From: a virus
IMG/VR virus record: IMGVR_UViG_3300025168_000113
Location: 1 to 54,412 of that record
Strand: one strand, 5' to 3'
DNA: 54,412 bases
Part shown: positions 36,148-43,746 of the stretch, one piece after another
Position numbering within the stretch: position 1 is the stretch's first letter
Layout: every line of letters starts with the position of its first letter
Position numbers and translations under genes: made by a program
Notes under the pieces: model-generated
Database searches by the model: none
What the model was told of the DNA's origin: nothing
What the model saw: only the letters and a program-made list of their open reading frames with translations

Positions 36148-36167
36148 ATTTGTGTATATAACTTTAG

Positions 36168-36290
36168 CTACTTAGGCTTAGTGTGCCCATAACCTTTGTT
36201 CTTTAATTCTAAATGTTTTTTATAAGTTTTAGCCATTGTAGAGCTTTTACCTTTATACATCATATGTGATTTAAATTTTTTAGTTGCCAT
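36168..36290 (-). CDS. Small basic protein
   Basis: A 40-residue basic protein (starts MATKKFKSHMMYKGKSS, ends GHTKPK) read leftward just after the reductase gene (10 bases after its stop) and before the terminator. Its start, MATKK, resembles that of the convergent small gene at 35681. No cysteine or membrane segment; possibly DNA- or RNA-binding. No other function is inferred. Confidence 0.6.
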   Translation of the reverse strand: MATKKFKSHMMYKGKSSTMAKTYKKHLELKNKGYGHTKPK

Positions 36291-36300
36291 TGTTTTTATT

Positions 36301-38163
36301 TTAAGTTATTTCACAAGCTCCACCAGCACAAGCTAACTCGCCTGATAGATCTGTTTCATCTGTTGTTTCTACTATCTTACTAAGATCAACTTGGTTTAAT
36401 GACTCCATCATTATTTCATATTGAGATTTTTTAATGTCCTCAAATGGAGCTTGAGTGTAAGTACCACCGTCATAAGGTAATACAGATAAGCCGTTGTAAT
36501 GTTCTCTGTTATCCCACATCCATTCACCGGCTGGTTCCCACTCTTCAGGTTTCAAACTTATTGTTGCTGAAACATTATGAGTGTTAGATCCTTTTCTATG
36601 ACCTGGTTTAACCCATTCAGTAGCTATCTTCTTAACTCTTTCTAATAAATCAAAAGATGATTCAGTTCTAAGTATAGCACCTTCAGGAGATTTTTGAGGA
36701 ATAGATATTACAGCAGTATCGTGTGGCCTGAAATATTCATCTTCTATTAGTTCTGGGTGGTACGTACTTAGATAATTATATATAGCTTCGTTCTTACCAA
36801 CCCTGATCCTACGGACATAATAATTGTTATGCCATGCGTGAATACCAGATGATGTTCCTAACGCCAGAGATGTCGTCCCAGCAGGCTTCACAGTTGTACA
36901 TCGTGCAGCTTTATTAATTCCAATCAACTTCGCGACCCTTGTGTTTTCCCTTTTTACAACTTGAGCGGCTTTCTCCATGTCGTATCCTAACACCGTTCCA
37001 CTCCCGATCCCCGTCATGCTCACCCCAATCAGTGCGTCTTTTTCGGTTGTCTCTTGCCATATCTCTCTTAAATAGTGAAAGTCAGTATAGCCTGCTTGTA
37101 ACGTTCCAATGAACGCAGCTGCTTTGACTCTATTGTTTAAATCTTCTTGTGACTCAAGGTCTGAAACATTGACTTCACATAAGTTACAAAATTGATAAGG
37201 TCTTAATGCTATTTCACAGCACGGGTTTGTCCCCCAATCCTTATCGTTATTAAAGTAAATGCCAGGTTCACCAGCACCACTTTTTTCTACACGTTCCCAG
37301 AGTTTCATAAAAAATTCTTTAGTAATTTTATGTCTCATTAAACATGCAGAGTTATTAGCTCTACCTCTTTGTGGGTTTGTTTCCCACCAATCTCCAGATT
37401 TACAAGATATCATTTCATGATCGTCTGCTGAAAATAAAGATATTAACGCTGCTCTTCTGATACCACCTGCTAATACAGCATCTGCTATATGGCAAACGAT
37501 ATCATGAACTTCTACAGTTGTTAATTGATCTCCATCTTCTTTTGATTGTAGTATTCCTTTAAGCTTTACTAAACATTCTTTCAAAGGTTGTGGGCCAGGA
37601 GCTTTACCTCCTGACGTCACTAGTTGAGCTCCTTTCGGTCTTATATCTGAGTAATCAAAACTAATTCTTGACGATCTTTGACCACCCATATAAGACTTCA
37701 TTAATACTTTAATAGCATCAGCCCATCCTTCAATTGAATCACCAATAAGGAATCTTCTCCTGCGTTTTTCATACGGTTTGTTTATAGGAGGTAATTTACC
37801 TACATGATGGTTCTGAACAGAGTAGCCTACACCAGTTCCTCCCAGAAGTAAGAACATTACTTCATGGAAAGAATCAATGTGGTCAATAGGTAAGTAAGCA
37901 CAATTATATACTCTGTTAGGAGATATTTCTATAGGCTTACCACCAAATTGTAAACTACGCATACTAGGTAAAACCTTTTTCTCATATACTAACTTGTAAA
38001 CCTCATTTATTTGAGCCGCTAACTGCGGGTATGTTTTAATATGCATTGCTTTGTTTCTATCCACTAATTCCTCCCAGGTTTCCCTACGATTCTTTTCAGG
38101 TAGATACTTAGCATATTTCATATGTACTGTTATATTAGATAAGATCTCACTTGCTAGTTCCAT
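36301..38163 (-). CDS. Adenosylcobalamin-dependent (class II) ribonucleoside-triphosphate reductase
   Basis: A 620-residue protein of the monomeric RTPR type, which makes deoxynucleotides from ribonucleoside triphosphates using vitamin B12 radical chemistry. Visible catalytic residues: Cys88 (YNCAYLP, the C119 of the Lactobacillus enzyme), the radical site CCE at 315-317 (NPCCEIAL, C408/E410), Cys326 in FCNLCE (C419 equivalent) and the C-terminal redox pair CAGGAC (Cys612/Cys617, C731/C736 equivalent). The LLLGGTGVGYSVQ segment (about 105-117) is also typical. It is about 120 residues shorter than L. leichmannii RTPR. It is the last large gene of the early arm; the start overlaps the next gene upstream by 17 bases. 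Confidence 0.9.
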   Translation of the reverse strand: MELASEILSNITVHMKYAKYLPEKNRRETWEELVDRNKAMHIKTYPQLAAQINEVYKLVYEKKVLPSMRSLQFGGKPIEISPNRVYNCAYLPIDHIDSFHEVMFLLLGGTGVGYSVQNHHVGKLPPINKPYEKRRRRFLIGDSIEGWADAIKVLMKSYMGGQRSSRISFDYSDIRPKGAQLVTSGGKAPGPQPLKECLVKLKGILQSKEDGDQLTTVEVHDIVCHIADAVLAGGIRRAALISLFSADDHEMISCKSGDWWETNPQRGRANNSACLMRHKITKEFFMKLWERVEKSGAGEPGIYFNNDKDWGTNPCCEIALRPYQFCNLCEVNVSDLESQEDLNNRVKAAAFIGTLQAGYTDFHYLREIWQETTEKDALIGVSMTGIGSGTVLGYDMEKAAQVVKRENTRVAKLIGINKAARCTTVKPAGTTSLALGTSSGIHAWHNNYYVRRIRVGKNEAIYNYLSTYHPELIEDEYFRPHDTAVISIPQKSPEGAILRTESSFDLLERVKKIATEWVKPGHRKGSNTHNVSATISLKPEEWEPAGEWMWDNREHYNGLSVLPYDGGTYTQAPFEDIKKSQYEIMMESLNQVDLSKIVETTDETDLSGELACAGGACEIT

Positions 38164-38374
38164 TCTGTTCTGCTTTCTTTTTTTCTTCTACTTCTTCTTC
38201 CATTTTAACTTTTAGTTTTTCAATGGCGTCTTCGTATCCGGGCATTAGCTTTAATGTTTCTAATGTTCCGACACCAAGTTCTCTAAGATGAGACGTTTCG
38301 TTAAATACATGTTGTAATAAACGTGTTAACGACTCAATTTTATTTTTCATTTCCAGTAATGTCTGTTCTTTCAT
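38147..38374 (-). CDS. Small coiled-coil protein upstream of the reductase
   Basis: A 75-residue Glu/Lys-rich helical protein (repeated KNKIESLTRLL and EAIEKLKVKMEEEVEEKK) overlapping the reductase start by 17 bases, so it is probably cotranslated with it. It carries no recognisable catalytic motif. Its start overlaps the end of the next small gene by 35 bases. Confidence 0.55.
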   Translation of the reverse strand: MKEQTLLEMKNKIESLTRLLQHVFNETSHLRELGVGTLETLKLMPGYEDAIEKLKVKMEEEVEEKKKAEQNGTSK

Positions 38375-38510
38375 GGTATATGTTTATACACAAATCAACT
38401 AAGGGTAAGTAAAACACATGGGAGGTTTTTCCGCCAATCTGGCCTCCATAGGTTCTCATTCCGATTAATAAACCTGGATACAGACCTACACTCAAATCCC
38501 AATTTCTCAT
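38340..38510 (-). CDS. Small hypothetical protein
   Basis: A 56-residue protein starting MRNWDLSVGLYPGLLIGMRTYGG, with a hydrophobic region about residues 7-18. The ATG at 38510 overlaps the stop of the next upstream ORF (ATGA), and its end runs 35 bases into the coiled-coil gene. The N-W-D-L-S-V-G-x-Y-P-G start seems familiar from other phage proteins, but I do not claim a named family. Confidence 0.6.
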   Translation of the reverse strand: MRNWDLSVGLYPGLLIGMRTYGGQIGGKTSHVFYLPLVDLCINIYHERTDITGNEK

Positions 38511-38665
38511 TTATATTGTTTTTCAAATTCTATTAATTCTCTATATTTCAAATATCCTTTCTGTTCGATACTCCATTTAATAAACTTATCAACTTGTCTA
38601 TTTTTATATTGTATCCTAGCTACTGCTTTTTTCTGGATAGGATTAGTTCTATAGTTGCGTCGCAC
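38507..38665 (-). CDS. Possible small gene, GTG start
   Basis: An open frame of 52 codons reads protein-like (KFIKWSIEQKGYLKYRELIE near its end) and its TGA overlaps the ATG of the next gene in an ATGA junction, which supports real translation. There is no ATG in frame; the best start is a GTG at 38665 inside the 3' end of endonuclease I, giving VRRNYRTNPIQKKAVARIQY. Lys/Arg-rich; function unknown. Confidence 0.45.
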   Translation of the reverse strand: MRRNYRTNPIQKKAVARIQYKNRQVDKFIKWSIEQKGYLKYRELIEFEKQYK

Positions 38666-39069
38666 TCTGTTCGATTTTGTGGTTTATAAATTGTATATCC
38701 AGGCAAATACATTTGGACATATCTTTTAAATAGTTTCCATCTAATAGGAAACGATTCATTAGGTCGACCTTTACATTCAATAATAAAGTCTTTACCTACA
38801 AAGTCAGGAGTGTATTTAATATTCTTTATATTTTTATCACCTCTGTTTTTAAAATCTCCTTTGCTATTTGCACATCTCTCGTATACATCGTTTTGAAATT
38901 TAAAACCATGTATTAGTTCGAAGGTCTCTCCTTCGTATTTAGCTTCTATACTAGCTTGTTTAAGTACTGTATACATATAAGCTTCTAAACCAGAAGCGAA
39001 AGAAAGACCATCAACGACGGTCTTCTTTGCTCTAACTGGTCCTTTCTTCTTTTTTTTACCCTGCCACAT
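38620..39069 (-). CDS. Endonuclease I-like Holliday-junction resolvase (PD-(D/E)XK)
   Basis: This 149-residue basic protein has the T7 endonuclease I active-site layout: Glu29 in FASGLEAYMY, Asp89 in YTPDF, and Glu98 and Lys100 in DFIIECKGR (the D-E-x-K set). The N-terminal 20 residues are strongly basic. T7 endonuclease I resolves branched DNA and degrades host DNA; the same is expected here, next to ligase, exonuclease and annealing genes. The start overlaps the next gene by 14 bases. Confidence 0.8.
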   Translation of the reverse strand: MWQGKKKKKGPVRAKKTVVDGLSFASGLEAYMYTVLKQASIEAKYEGETFELIHGFKFQNDVYERCANSKGDFKNRGDKNIKNIKYTPDFVGKDFIIECKGRPNESFPIRWKLFKRYVQMYLPGYTIYKPQNRTECDATIELILSRKKQ

Positions 39070-39334
39070 CTGTTACGTAATAAGGTAAACCTGGATTGAA
39101 ACTACCTGAGCTAGCTTCTTGTAACTCTTCTTTAGCAGCTTGAATATATAATATTGCATCCATTAACTCTTCTTGAACATCATTGAGGTAACCTGCCAAA
39201 TCTTTATGTCCACCTGTTCTTTCGTCATGTAATGTCTTACCATACTTTTCAAAGCCAACATCTGATCTTGATACAAACTTATCTACTACTCTTTCAACCA
39301 CTGGGTCTCTAAATTTAATTGTCTTCTCTTTCAT
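39056..39334 (-). CDS. Hypothetical protein with a MazG-like helical pattern
   Basis: From the ATG at 39334 (MKEKTIKFRDPVVERVV) the protein has 92 residues; an in-frame upstream ATG is possible at 39343. The middle segment LNDVQEELMDAILYIQAAKEEL (about 55-76) has the E/D-rich helix seen in MazG-type nucleotide pyrophosphohydrolase relatives, but not the full motif. It overlaps the end of the small membrane protein by 20 bases. A nucleotide-pool role is possible. Confidence 0.5.
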   Translation of the reverse strand: MKEKTIKFRDPVVERVVDKFVSRSDVGFEKYGKTLHDERTGGHKDLAGYLNDVQEELMDAILYIQAAKEELQEASSGSFNPGLPYYVTDVAG

Positions 39335-39437
39335 CTTTATCATCTTTAATCCACATAAATATCGCAAACAATCCTAGTAAAAACATTGCTCCGAACATTA
39401 AATACATTTGAGTAAACGCTGCTATCGGCTCACCCAT
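39315..39437 (-). CDS. Small single-span membrane protein
   Basis: A 40-residue protein, MGEPIAAFTQMYLMF then a transmembrane segment (about 12-30, AMFLLGLFAIFMW) and a charged tail KDDKDEREDN. Its ATG lies 8 bases inside the 3' end of the GIY-YIG/MazG gene, the same 8-base overlap as at several other junctions here. Function unknown. Confidence 0.6.
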   Translation of the reverse strand: MGEPIAAFTQMYLMFGAMFLLGLFAIFMWIKDDKDEREDN

Positions 39438-40317
39438 TTTTTACAAATGTTCCGTTAACCATTTTGCCTTTACGGTTTTTGATCTCACCATAAGCAACAT
39501 CAATACAAGTTTCAATTGATGTTCCACCTAACATAGCCATATTAGTTAACACTACGACCATATCGCCTATAGCATCCATAAACTCTATGTCGTCCTCTTT
39601 AAGTATAGCTCTACCTAATTCGCCAGCTTCTTCCATAAGCTTACAGAACTGAGTTTTAGTATCACCTTTGTCATACAATCCTCTTTCATCTGCCCAATCC
39701 CTGATCTTTTGAAATCTATCTGTTTCTTTAACTTCTAGATCTTGATAAGTTTCACGTGTATTAACAGCTCGTGAATGTGATATTAATTCTGCCTGCATTG
39801 CTTCTATATGTTCTAACGCTTTAACAGCAGCTTCCTTAGCATTGACCTTGGCTTGTTTAAGGTTGTTGTTAACGAACTTCTCAAAGAAAGCTTTGTTATA
39901 AATATAGCTACGCTTTGTATCATACATCGATGCTTTAGCGTTGTTAACGATCCAATCGACCGTGTCTCTGTCTAACTCGAACTTACCAAAAACAGTTTCC
40001 CATGTTTCACCCATGTTGTCCATTAAATTACCTTTAAGTTTGTTTAAAGGATATGGAAATGTTGATGTCATTTCTGTTGCGTTTATTTTCATCTTTTTAC
40101 CTAAATTTTTATATTCTACTCTGTCAATCTTATAGCCATAAGACTGTTGAAGTTCTATCTCACGTTTTGATATATAATCTATATCGTCACTATGATCAAG
40201 AACTTCATATTCGTCTGGAAAATATCCCTGTTGTTTTGTTACCCTATTATTAAGATCACGTGTGACCCCAATCTTTTTACCCGGGATGTGGTATAAATAA
40301 TACATTATTTTATCCAT
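39430..40317 (-). CDS. Fusion of GIY-YIG-like nuclease domain with MazG-like pyrophosphohydrolase
   Basis: From the ATG at 40317 (overlapping the TAA of the ThyA-like gene as ATGGATAA) the protein has 295 residues; an upstream in-frame ATG at 40347 is less likely. Residues 5-70 look like a GIY-YIG core: MYYLYHIPGKKIGVTRDL followed by a later Glu in REIELQQSYGY. A helical linker (about 150-205) leads to a C-terminal MazG domain with KLMEEAGELGRA and EFMDAIGDM (ExxE and ExxD metal ligands, about 229-260). MazG enzymes hydrolyse non-canonical or excess NTPs. The fusion is unusual and next to a pyrimidine-modifying enzyme. GIY-YIG assignment is weaker than MazG. Confidence 0.65.
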   Translation of the reverse strand: MDKIMYYLYHIPGKKIGVTRDLNNRVTKQQGYFPDEYEVLDHSDDIDYISKREIELQQSYGYKIDRVEYKNLGKKMKINATEMTSTFPYPLNKLKGNLMDNMGETWETVFGKFELDRDTVDWIVNNAKASMYDTKRSYIYNKAFFEKFVNNNLKQAKVNAKEAAVKALEHIEAMQAELISHSRAVNTRETYQDLEVKETDRFQKIRDWADERGLYDKGDTKTQFCKLMEEAGELGRAILKEDDIEFMDAIGDMVVVLTNMAMLGGTSIETCIDVAYGEIKNRKGKMVNGTFVKNG

Positions 40318-40993
40318 AGTAATTTGCCTTTCTTTGTAATAAGCCATTCTTGTTTAAATCTCTCTCGTACAAATGTAAATTGTGTGCAAAGTGGAAATAT
40401 GAACCCAGTTCATATCCTGTCCTCTCTGCAACAACCTTCATCAGTTCTGAAAAACAATATTGATCGTTACAGAAACCGAACCAGAGATCATTAGATCGCA
40501 TCGTCACACACATCTGCAGTCTATTATTTACAACTGTAAACTGAACCGCGTATGTACATGGAGTATCTTTACGATACTTATTTATTTCTTTACCATCGTA
40601 TATTGATATTGCAGCTTTTCTAGTATTAGGGTTGTCTTTTAATTGTTGTACAACTTTATCTAGTTGATGAGCTCTTTCCCATTGATAACCATAATTAGAG
40701 TTAACTAATTTTTTAGGTCCTAAAGCCATACGTTCCCATATTGCAGGTACTTTACCATACAGCTCTCCTAGTTTATCAACAGAATCATCACCTGATAAGT
40801 ACCATTCCCATTCTGCTTCTGCATATTTTAAATTCCAATCCCTGTACCAAGTATCTATGTGATTGTCTGTTGGGTTGTTTATATAAAACCCTACATTGAA
40901 CATAGCTTTAGTACCATCAAAACCAACTCCGTGTTGATCTATAAGATTGTAATAGTATTCAAATGCTTTTTCTGCGTTTTTAAAATTCTCCAT
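40310..40993 (-). CDS. ThyA-family enzyme: dCMP/dUMP hydroxymethylase or thymidylate synthase
   Basis: The 227-residue protein keeps the ThyA core with numbering close to the E. coli enzyme: nucleophile Cys146 in KDTPCTYAVQF, Arg166/Ser167/Asp169 in MRSNDLWFGF, and His207/Tyr209 in HNLHLYERDL. The E. coli Asn177 position, which selects dUMP, is Asp177 here (GFCNDQYCF), as in T4 dCMP hydroxymethylase (Asp179). This suggests dCMP or dUMP hydroxymethylation over canonical dTMP synthesis. It is cotranslated with the MazG fusion gene downstream. No glucosyltransferase is seen in the window. Either activity would change the phage's pyrimidine pool. Confidence 0.8.
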   Translation of the reverse strand: MENFKNAEKAFEYYYNLIDQHGVGFDGTKAMFNVGFYINNPTDNHIDTWYRDWNLKYAEAEWEWYLSGDDSVDKLGELYGKVPAIWERMALGPKKLVNSNYGYQWERAHQLDKVVQQLKDNPNTRKAAISIYDGKEINKYRKDTPCTYAVQFTVVNNRLQMCVTMRSNDLWFGFCNDQYCFSELMKVVAERTGYELGSYFHFAHNLHLYERDLNKNGLLQRKANYYG

Positions 40994-41248
40994 TTAATTA
41001 TATTTATCGTAGTAAAACTTGTAAAGCTCAAAAACTTTATCGTATAGCTCGTCTGGTCCGTAGCTTTTAGGACTCATTTGCTTTTTACCGTCTACTGTTA
41101 TTTGTATATCCCAGTCTCTATTTCTACTACCTGATGTACATGCTAAACAACCTATTGTTATTCCGTGGTTTATACACCAACTATAAGCTTCTAAGTTTTC
41201 TGGGTTACCCCAATCAGGGGGTTTTGGTTCTATTGTTTTTGCTGGCAT
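40994..41248 (-). CDS. Small hypothetical protein
   Basis: An 84-residue protein containing DWGNPENLEAYSWCINHG and two Cys (GCLAC) near the middle. The start follows the leader ATTAAAACCAAAAGAAG that is repeated upstream of the next gene (20 identical bases including the ATG). It ends right before the ThyA-like gene start. Function unknown. Confidence 0.55.
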   Translation of the reverse strand: MPAKTIEPKPPDWGNPENLEAYSWCINHGITIGCLACTSGSRNRDWDIQITVDGKKQMSPKSYGPDELYDKVFELYKFYYDKYN

Positions 41249-41702
41249 CTTCTTTTGGTTTTAATTCTTCTTTACTAACTAAAACATTATTTATTATTTC
41301 TTCATATTTTAGTGGTGGTATTGGCATCCAGTGCGTAATTGATTGACCGAAAAATGAATCGGCACCAAATGTATCCCACGCCCATGGTACCATATTGTTC
41401 CCGTGTTCATCTCCTTGTTTATAGGTATCACTTCTTAATCCACTAATCTTGTAAAATCCGTGGTCTTCTGCTGGACTATCTTGATAATCCTTGGAAGTGC
41501 CTTTCATTTCCTGCCGTTCTTTTTCACTAATTCCACGTACAAGTTTTACAACTACGGTATTTACATTTTCTTGGTCATCGCTATCGTGCCAAGTGCCTCT
41601 ATTGTGTTTTGCTAATACATATTTACCTTCTTCAGGTAATTTATCTTTTACGTTAATCCAACTCATCTTCTTTAACTTTAATTTCCATTTAGGTAGTTTC
41701 AT
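41214..41702 (-). CDS. DUF551-like protein
   Basis: A 162-residue protein with MSWINVKDKLPEEGKYVLAKH (about 13-33) and a late ITHWMPIPPLK (about 122-132), the two hallmarks of DUF551 phage proteins of unknown function. The start at 41702 is favoured because the 20-base leader ATTAAAACCAAAAGAAGATG ends there, as before the next gene; an ATG at 41666 is the alternative and matches the usual family start. Its 3' end overlaps the next gene by 35 bases. Confidence 0.65.
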   Translation of the reverse strand: MKLPKWKLKLKKMSWINVKDKLPEEGKYVLAKHNRGTWHDSDDQENVNTVVVKLVRGISEKERQEMKGTSKDYQDSPAEDHGFYKISGLRSDTYKQGDEHGNNMVPWAWDTFGADSFFGQSITHWMPIPPLKYEEIINNVLVSKEELKPKEDASKNNRTKTP

Positions 41703-41714
41703 CTTCTTTTGGTT

Positions 41715-43427
41715 TTAATCCCATGGCATTCTCTCTTCTAACTCAGGTTTAACTTCTGGTATGAAACAACCTGATTTATGTTCCCATGTAAAGAAAGCTT
41801 CTCCTTGGTTTTCACCTAGGTTTTGAAACTTAACTTTAAGAACTTTAACTTTAGTTGTTTTTTGTTCATAGTCTCTATGTACTAATAAACCGTGGTAACT
41901 AGCGTCATACCATTCACCACCACCTTTAATGTTGTACATTGTTGGTTCTTCAATCTTACCATCATTGTTCTTATACATCTTAGTAGGGTGAGCTACAATA
42001 AATACTAGTACATCATACTTTTTAGCAAATATTTCTATCTTAGTTAAGTACTCCATAGTATAACGATTAACATCTTCAGTTTGGCAATCAACATCTCTTA
42101 CTTTATTATAAGGATCTATTACTAAACATTTGATACCTTTACGTTTTACTAGCTCAGCACCTTTACGCAGTACAGACTCTAACGTGTATCTTTCCATATC
42201 TATAAAGAAGAAGTTGTCATTAATATGATCTGCCACTTCATTCCATTTAGCTTTACCTATATCGCACTTAGTAGGCATGTCACCCCATACTTTACGCATT
42301 AGCTTGTGAGCATGTAAATAAGTAGGATGGTTTTCAGGAGACGCAAAAGCAGTTTTCCAACCATAGTTTTGGTTATAGCCTACAACCATTTGATCCACCC
42401 AATCAGACTTACCTGATGAAGGAATACCGGTTACAGTTATAAACTGACCTGTATATGTACTAAATACATCATCAAAGTTTTCTAAACCTATTTGAAACCC
42501 AGGTTTAAACCCGTTTTCAACAAAATCAGTTATATCATCTTCAATGTCTCTAAACGTAGTTACGTTTTCTAGAGGTACAGGTTTTGCTTTAGTTATCCTT
42601 TCTTTTAACGCTTCTTTACCCTCTTTTAATAGGTATTCATTCGCGTCTTTGCAATCTTTAAAGTCTACTAAGAAACAAACCTCAGCGCCTAGTCTTCGTA
42701 TTAACTCAGCTTGTAAAGCTTGACCAGGAGCATCAGAATCAACCGCTAGTATTATCTTATCTTTATCGTCAAAATAATCTATACAGTTATCTAAGTAGTC
42801 TAAGTTATTAGTATTTAAGGTTGCGCCATTCGGAACTGAGATAGCGTTAGATATACCTGCCTCGTATAAGGCTAGAACATCCATTTCACCTTCGGTTATT
42901 ACACACCAATCGTGACCAACAGTGTTGTCTATATTATAAAATACTTTTTCAGCGCCTTTATATAATTTAAAATTCTTACGCCCATCTCTATATTTTATAT
43001 TTACAAGATTTCCACCTACAAAATAATTAAAGTGAATTGTATTTTCTGTTTTACCAGTTTGTGGCATAAACTCTTCACCTTCACCTACATGTAAATCTAT
43101 TAAAGTTTGTTTTGATATACCTCTAGTTTTAAACCATTTTTCTGCTTTTGTACTATTAATAGCATTATTAGGATGTGGAGGTGTAACATAAACTTTTTCA
43201 GCTTTACCTTTACGTTTGTAAGTGTGTAGTTGAAATGTTGAATCACAATTATGACAAGTACCTAATCCACGCTCCCAATCATAAGAAGCACATTTAGCTT
43301 TCTTATTTTCAGGTTTCCTAGAAGACGAACACAGGGGACAAGTCCCCTGCGATTTACCTGCTTCTAAGCCGTGCTGATTAAAGTTGTCAATTGTAAAACC
43401 ATTGATTTCTTTATCTTCGACTTGCAT
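41715..43427 (-). CDS. Primase-helicase (T7 gp4/DnaB-like)
   Basis: This 570-residue protein joins a primase and a replicative helicase. A zinc-binding region lies at residues 30-61 (CPLC, C46, CHNC). The TOPRIM domain follows, with CVITEGEMDVLALYEAG (about 175-191) and ILAVDSDAPGQAL (about 226-238). The RecA-like helicase has Walker A TGIPSSGKS (about 333-341) and a Walker B-like CLVIDPYNKV. It would synthesise primers and unwind DNA at the fork. It is the largest replication gene in the window; no DNA polymerase was found nearby. Confidence 0.85.
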   Translation of the reverse strand: MQVEDKEINGFTIDNFNQHGLEAGKSQGTCPLCSSSRKPENKKAKCASYDWERGLGTCHNCDSTFQLHTYKRKGKAEKVYVTPPHPNNAINSTKAEKWFKTRGISKQTLIDLHVGEGEEFMPQTGKTENTIHFNYFVGGNLVNIKYRDGRKNFKLYKGAEKVFYNIDNTVGHDWCVITEGEMDVLALYEAGISNAISVPNGATLNTNNLDYLDNCIDYFDDKDKIILAVDSDAPGQALQAELIRRLGAEVCFLVDFKDCKDANEYLLKEGKEALKERITKAKPVPLENVTTFRDIEDDITDFVENGFKPGFQIGLENFDDVFSTYTGQFITVTGIPSSGKSDWVDQMVVGYNQNYGWKTAFASPENHPTYLHAHKLMRKVWGDMPTKCDIGKAKWNEVADHINDNFFFIDMERYTLESVLRKGAELVKRKGIKCLVIDPYNKVRDVDCQTEDVNRYTMEYLTKIEIFAKKYDVLVFIVAHPTKMYKNNDGKIEEPTMYNIKGGGEWYDASYHGLLVHRDYEQKTTKVKVLKVKFQNLGENQGEAFFTWEHKSGCFIPEVKPELEERMPWD

Positions 43428-43438
43428 ATTTAATTGTA

Positions 43439-43744
43439 TTAAAATGGTAGATCATCTTCTGCTTCTACCTTAGCAGTTGGTTTTTGAGGTTGGTCTCCAA
43501 AATTCGGCTCTGGAAAATCTCCATTAGTCCAAACTACTTTGACGTTGCCTAAATAGGTCTTTTCAACTTTAGCTTCTCTTTCCTCTTTGGATTGATCAAC
43601 TATCACTGGACCTTGATTACCAAACTGGTCTGCTTCATCGTTAATAGTTATTGTAATTGGAAGATACCTACCCTTTTTTCCTTTGTATATTTTCTCTTTT
43701 GGTATCGCGTCTAAATTAATATTCGCTTTCACTATTCCTGCCAT
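43439..43744 (-). CDS. Single-stranded DNA-binding protein-like
   Basis: A 101-residue protein with an N-terminal beta-domain (KGRYLPITITINDEAD, about 24-39) and the acidic C-terminal tail VEAEDDLPF. A tail of acidic residues ending in D-L-P-F is the partner-binding signature of SSB proteins. It lies between primase-helicase and exonuclease, where a replication SSB is expected. The barrel itself is diverged, so the call rests on tail and context. Confidence 0.6.
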   Translation of the reverse strand: MAGIVKANINLDAIPKEKIYKGKKGRYLPITITINDEADQFGNQGPVIVDQSKEEREAKVEKTYLGNVKVVWTNGDFPEPNFGDQPQKPTAKVEAEDDLPF

Positions 43745-43746
43745 AA

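Noticed and set aside
36082-36192. Rightward 36-codon ORF starting MGTIPKVPVTKKGD after the last late gene
   Set aside because: Most of it lies across the bidirectional terminator and the end of the convergent gene, so it is probably not translated.
38375-38510. Gene-free spacer between the coiled-coil gene and endonuclease I
   Set aside because: It looked empty at first, but a 56-codon ORF (38340-38510) and an ATGA-linked ORF (38507-38665) fill it.
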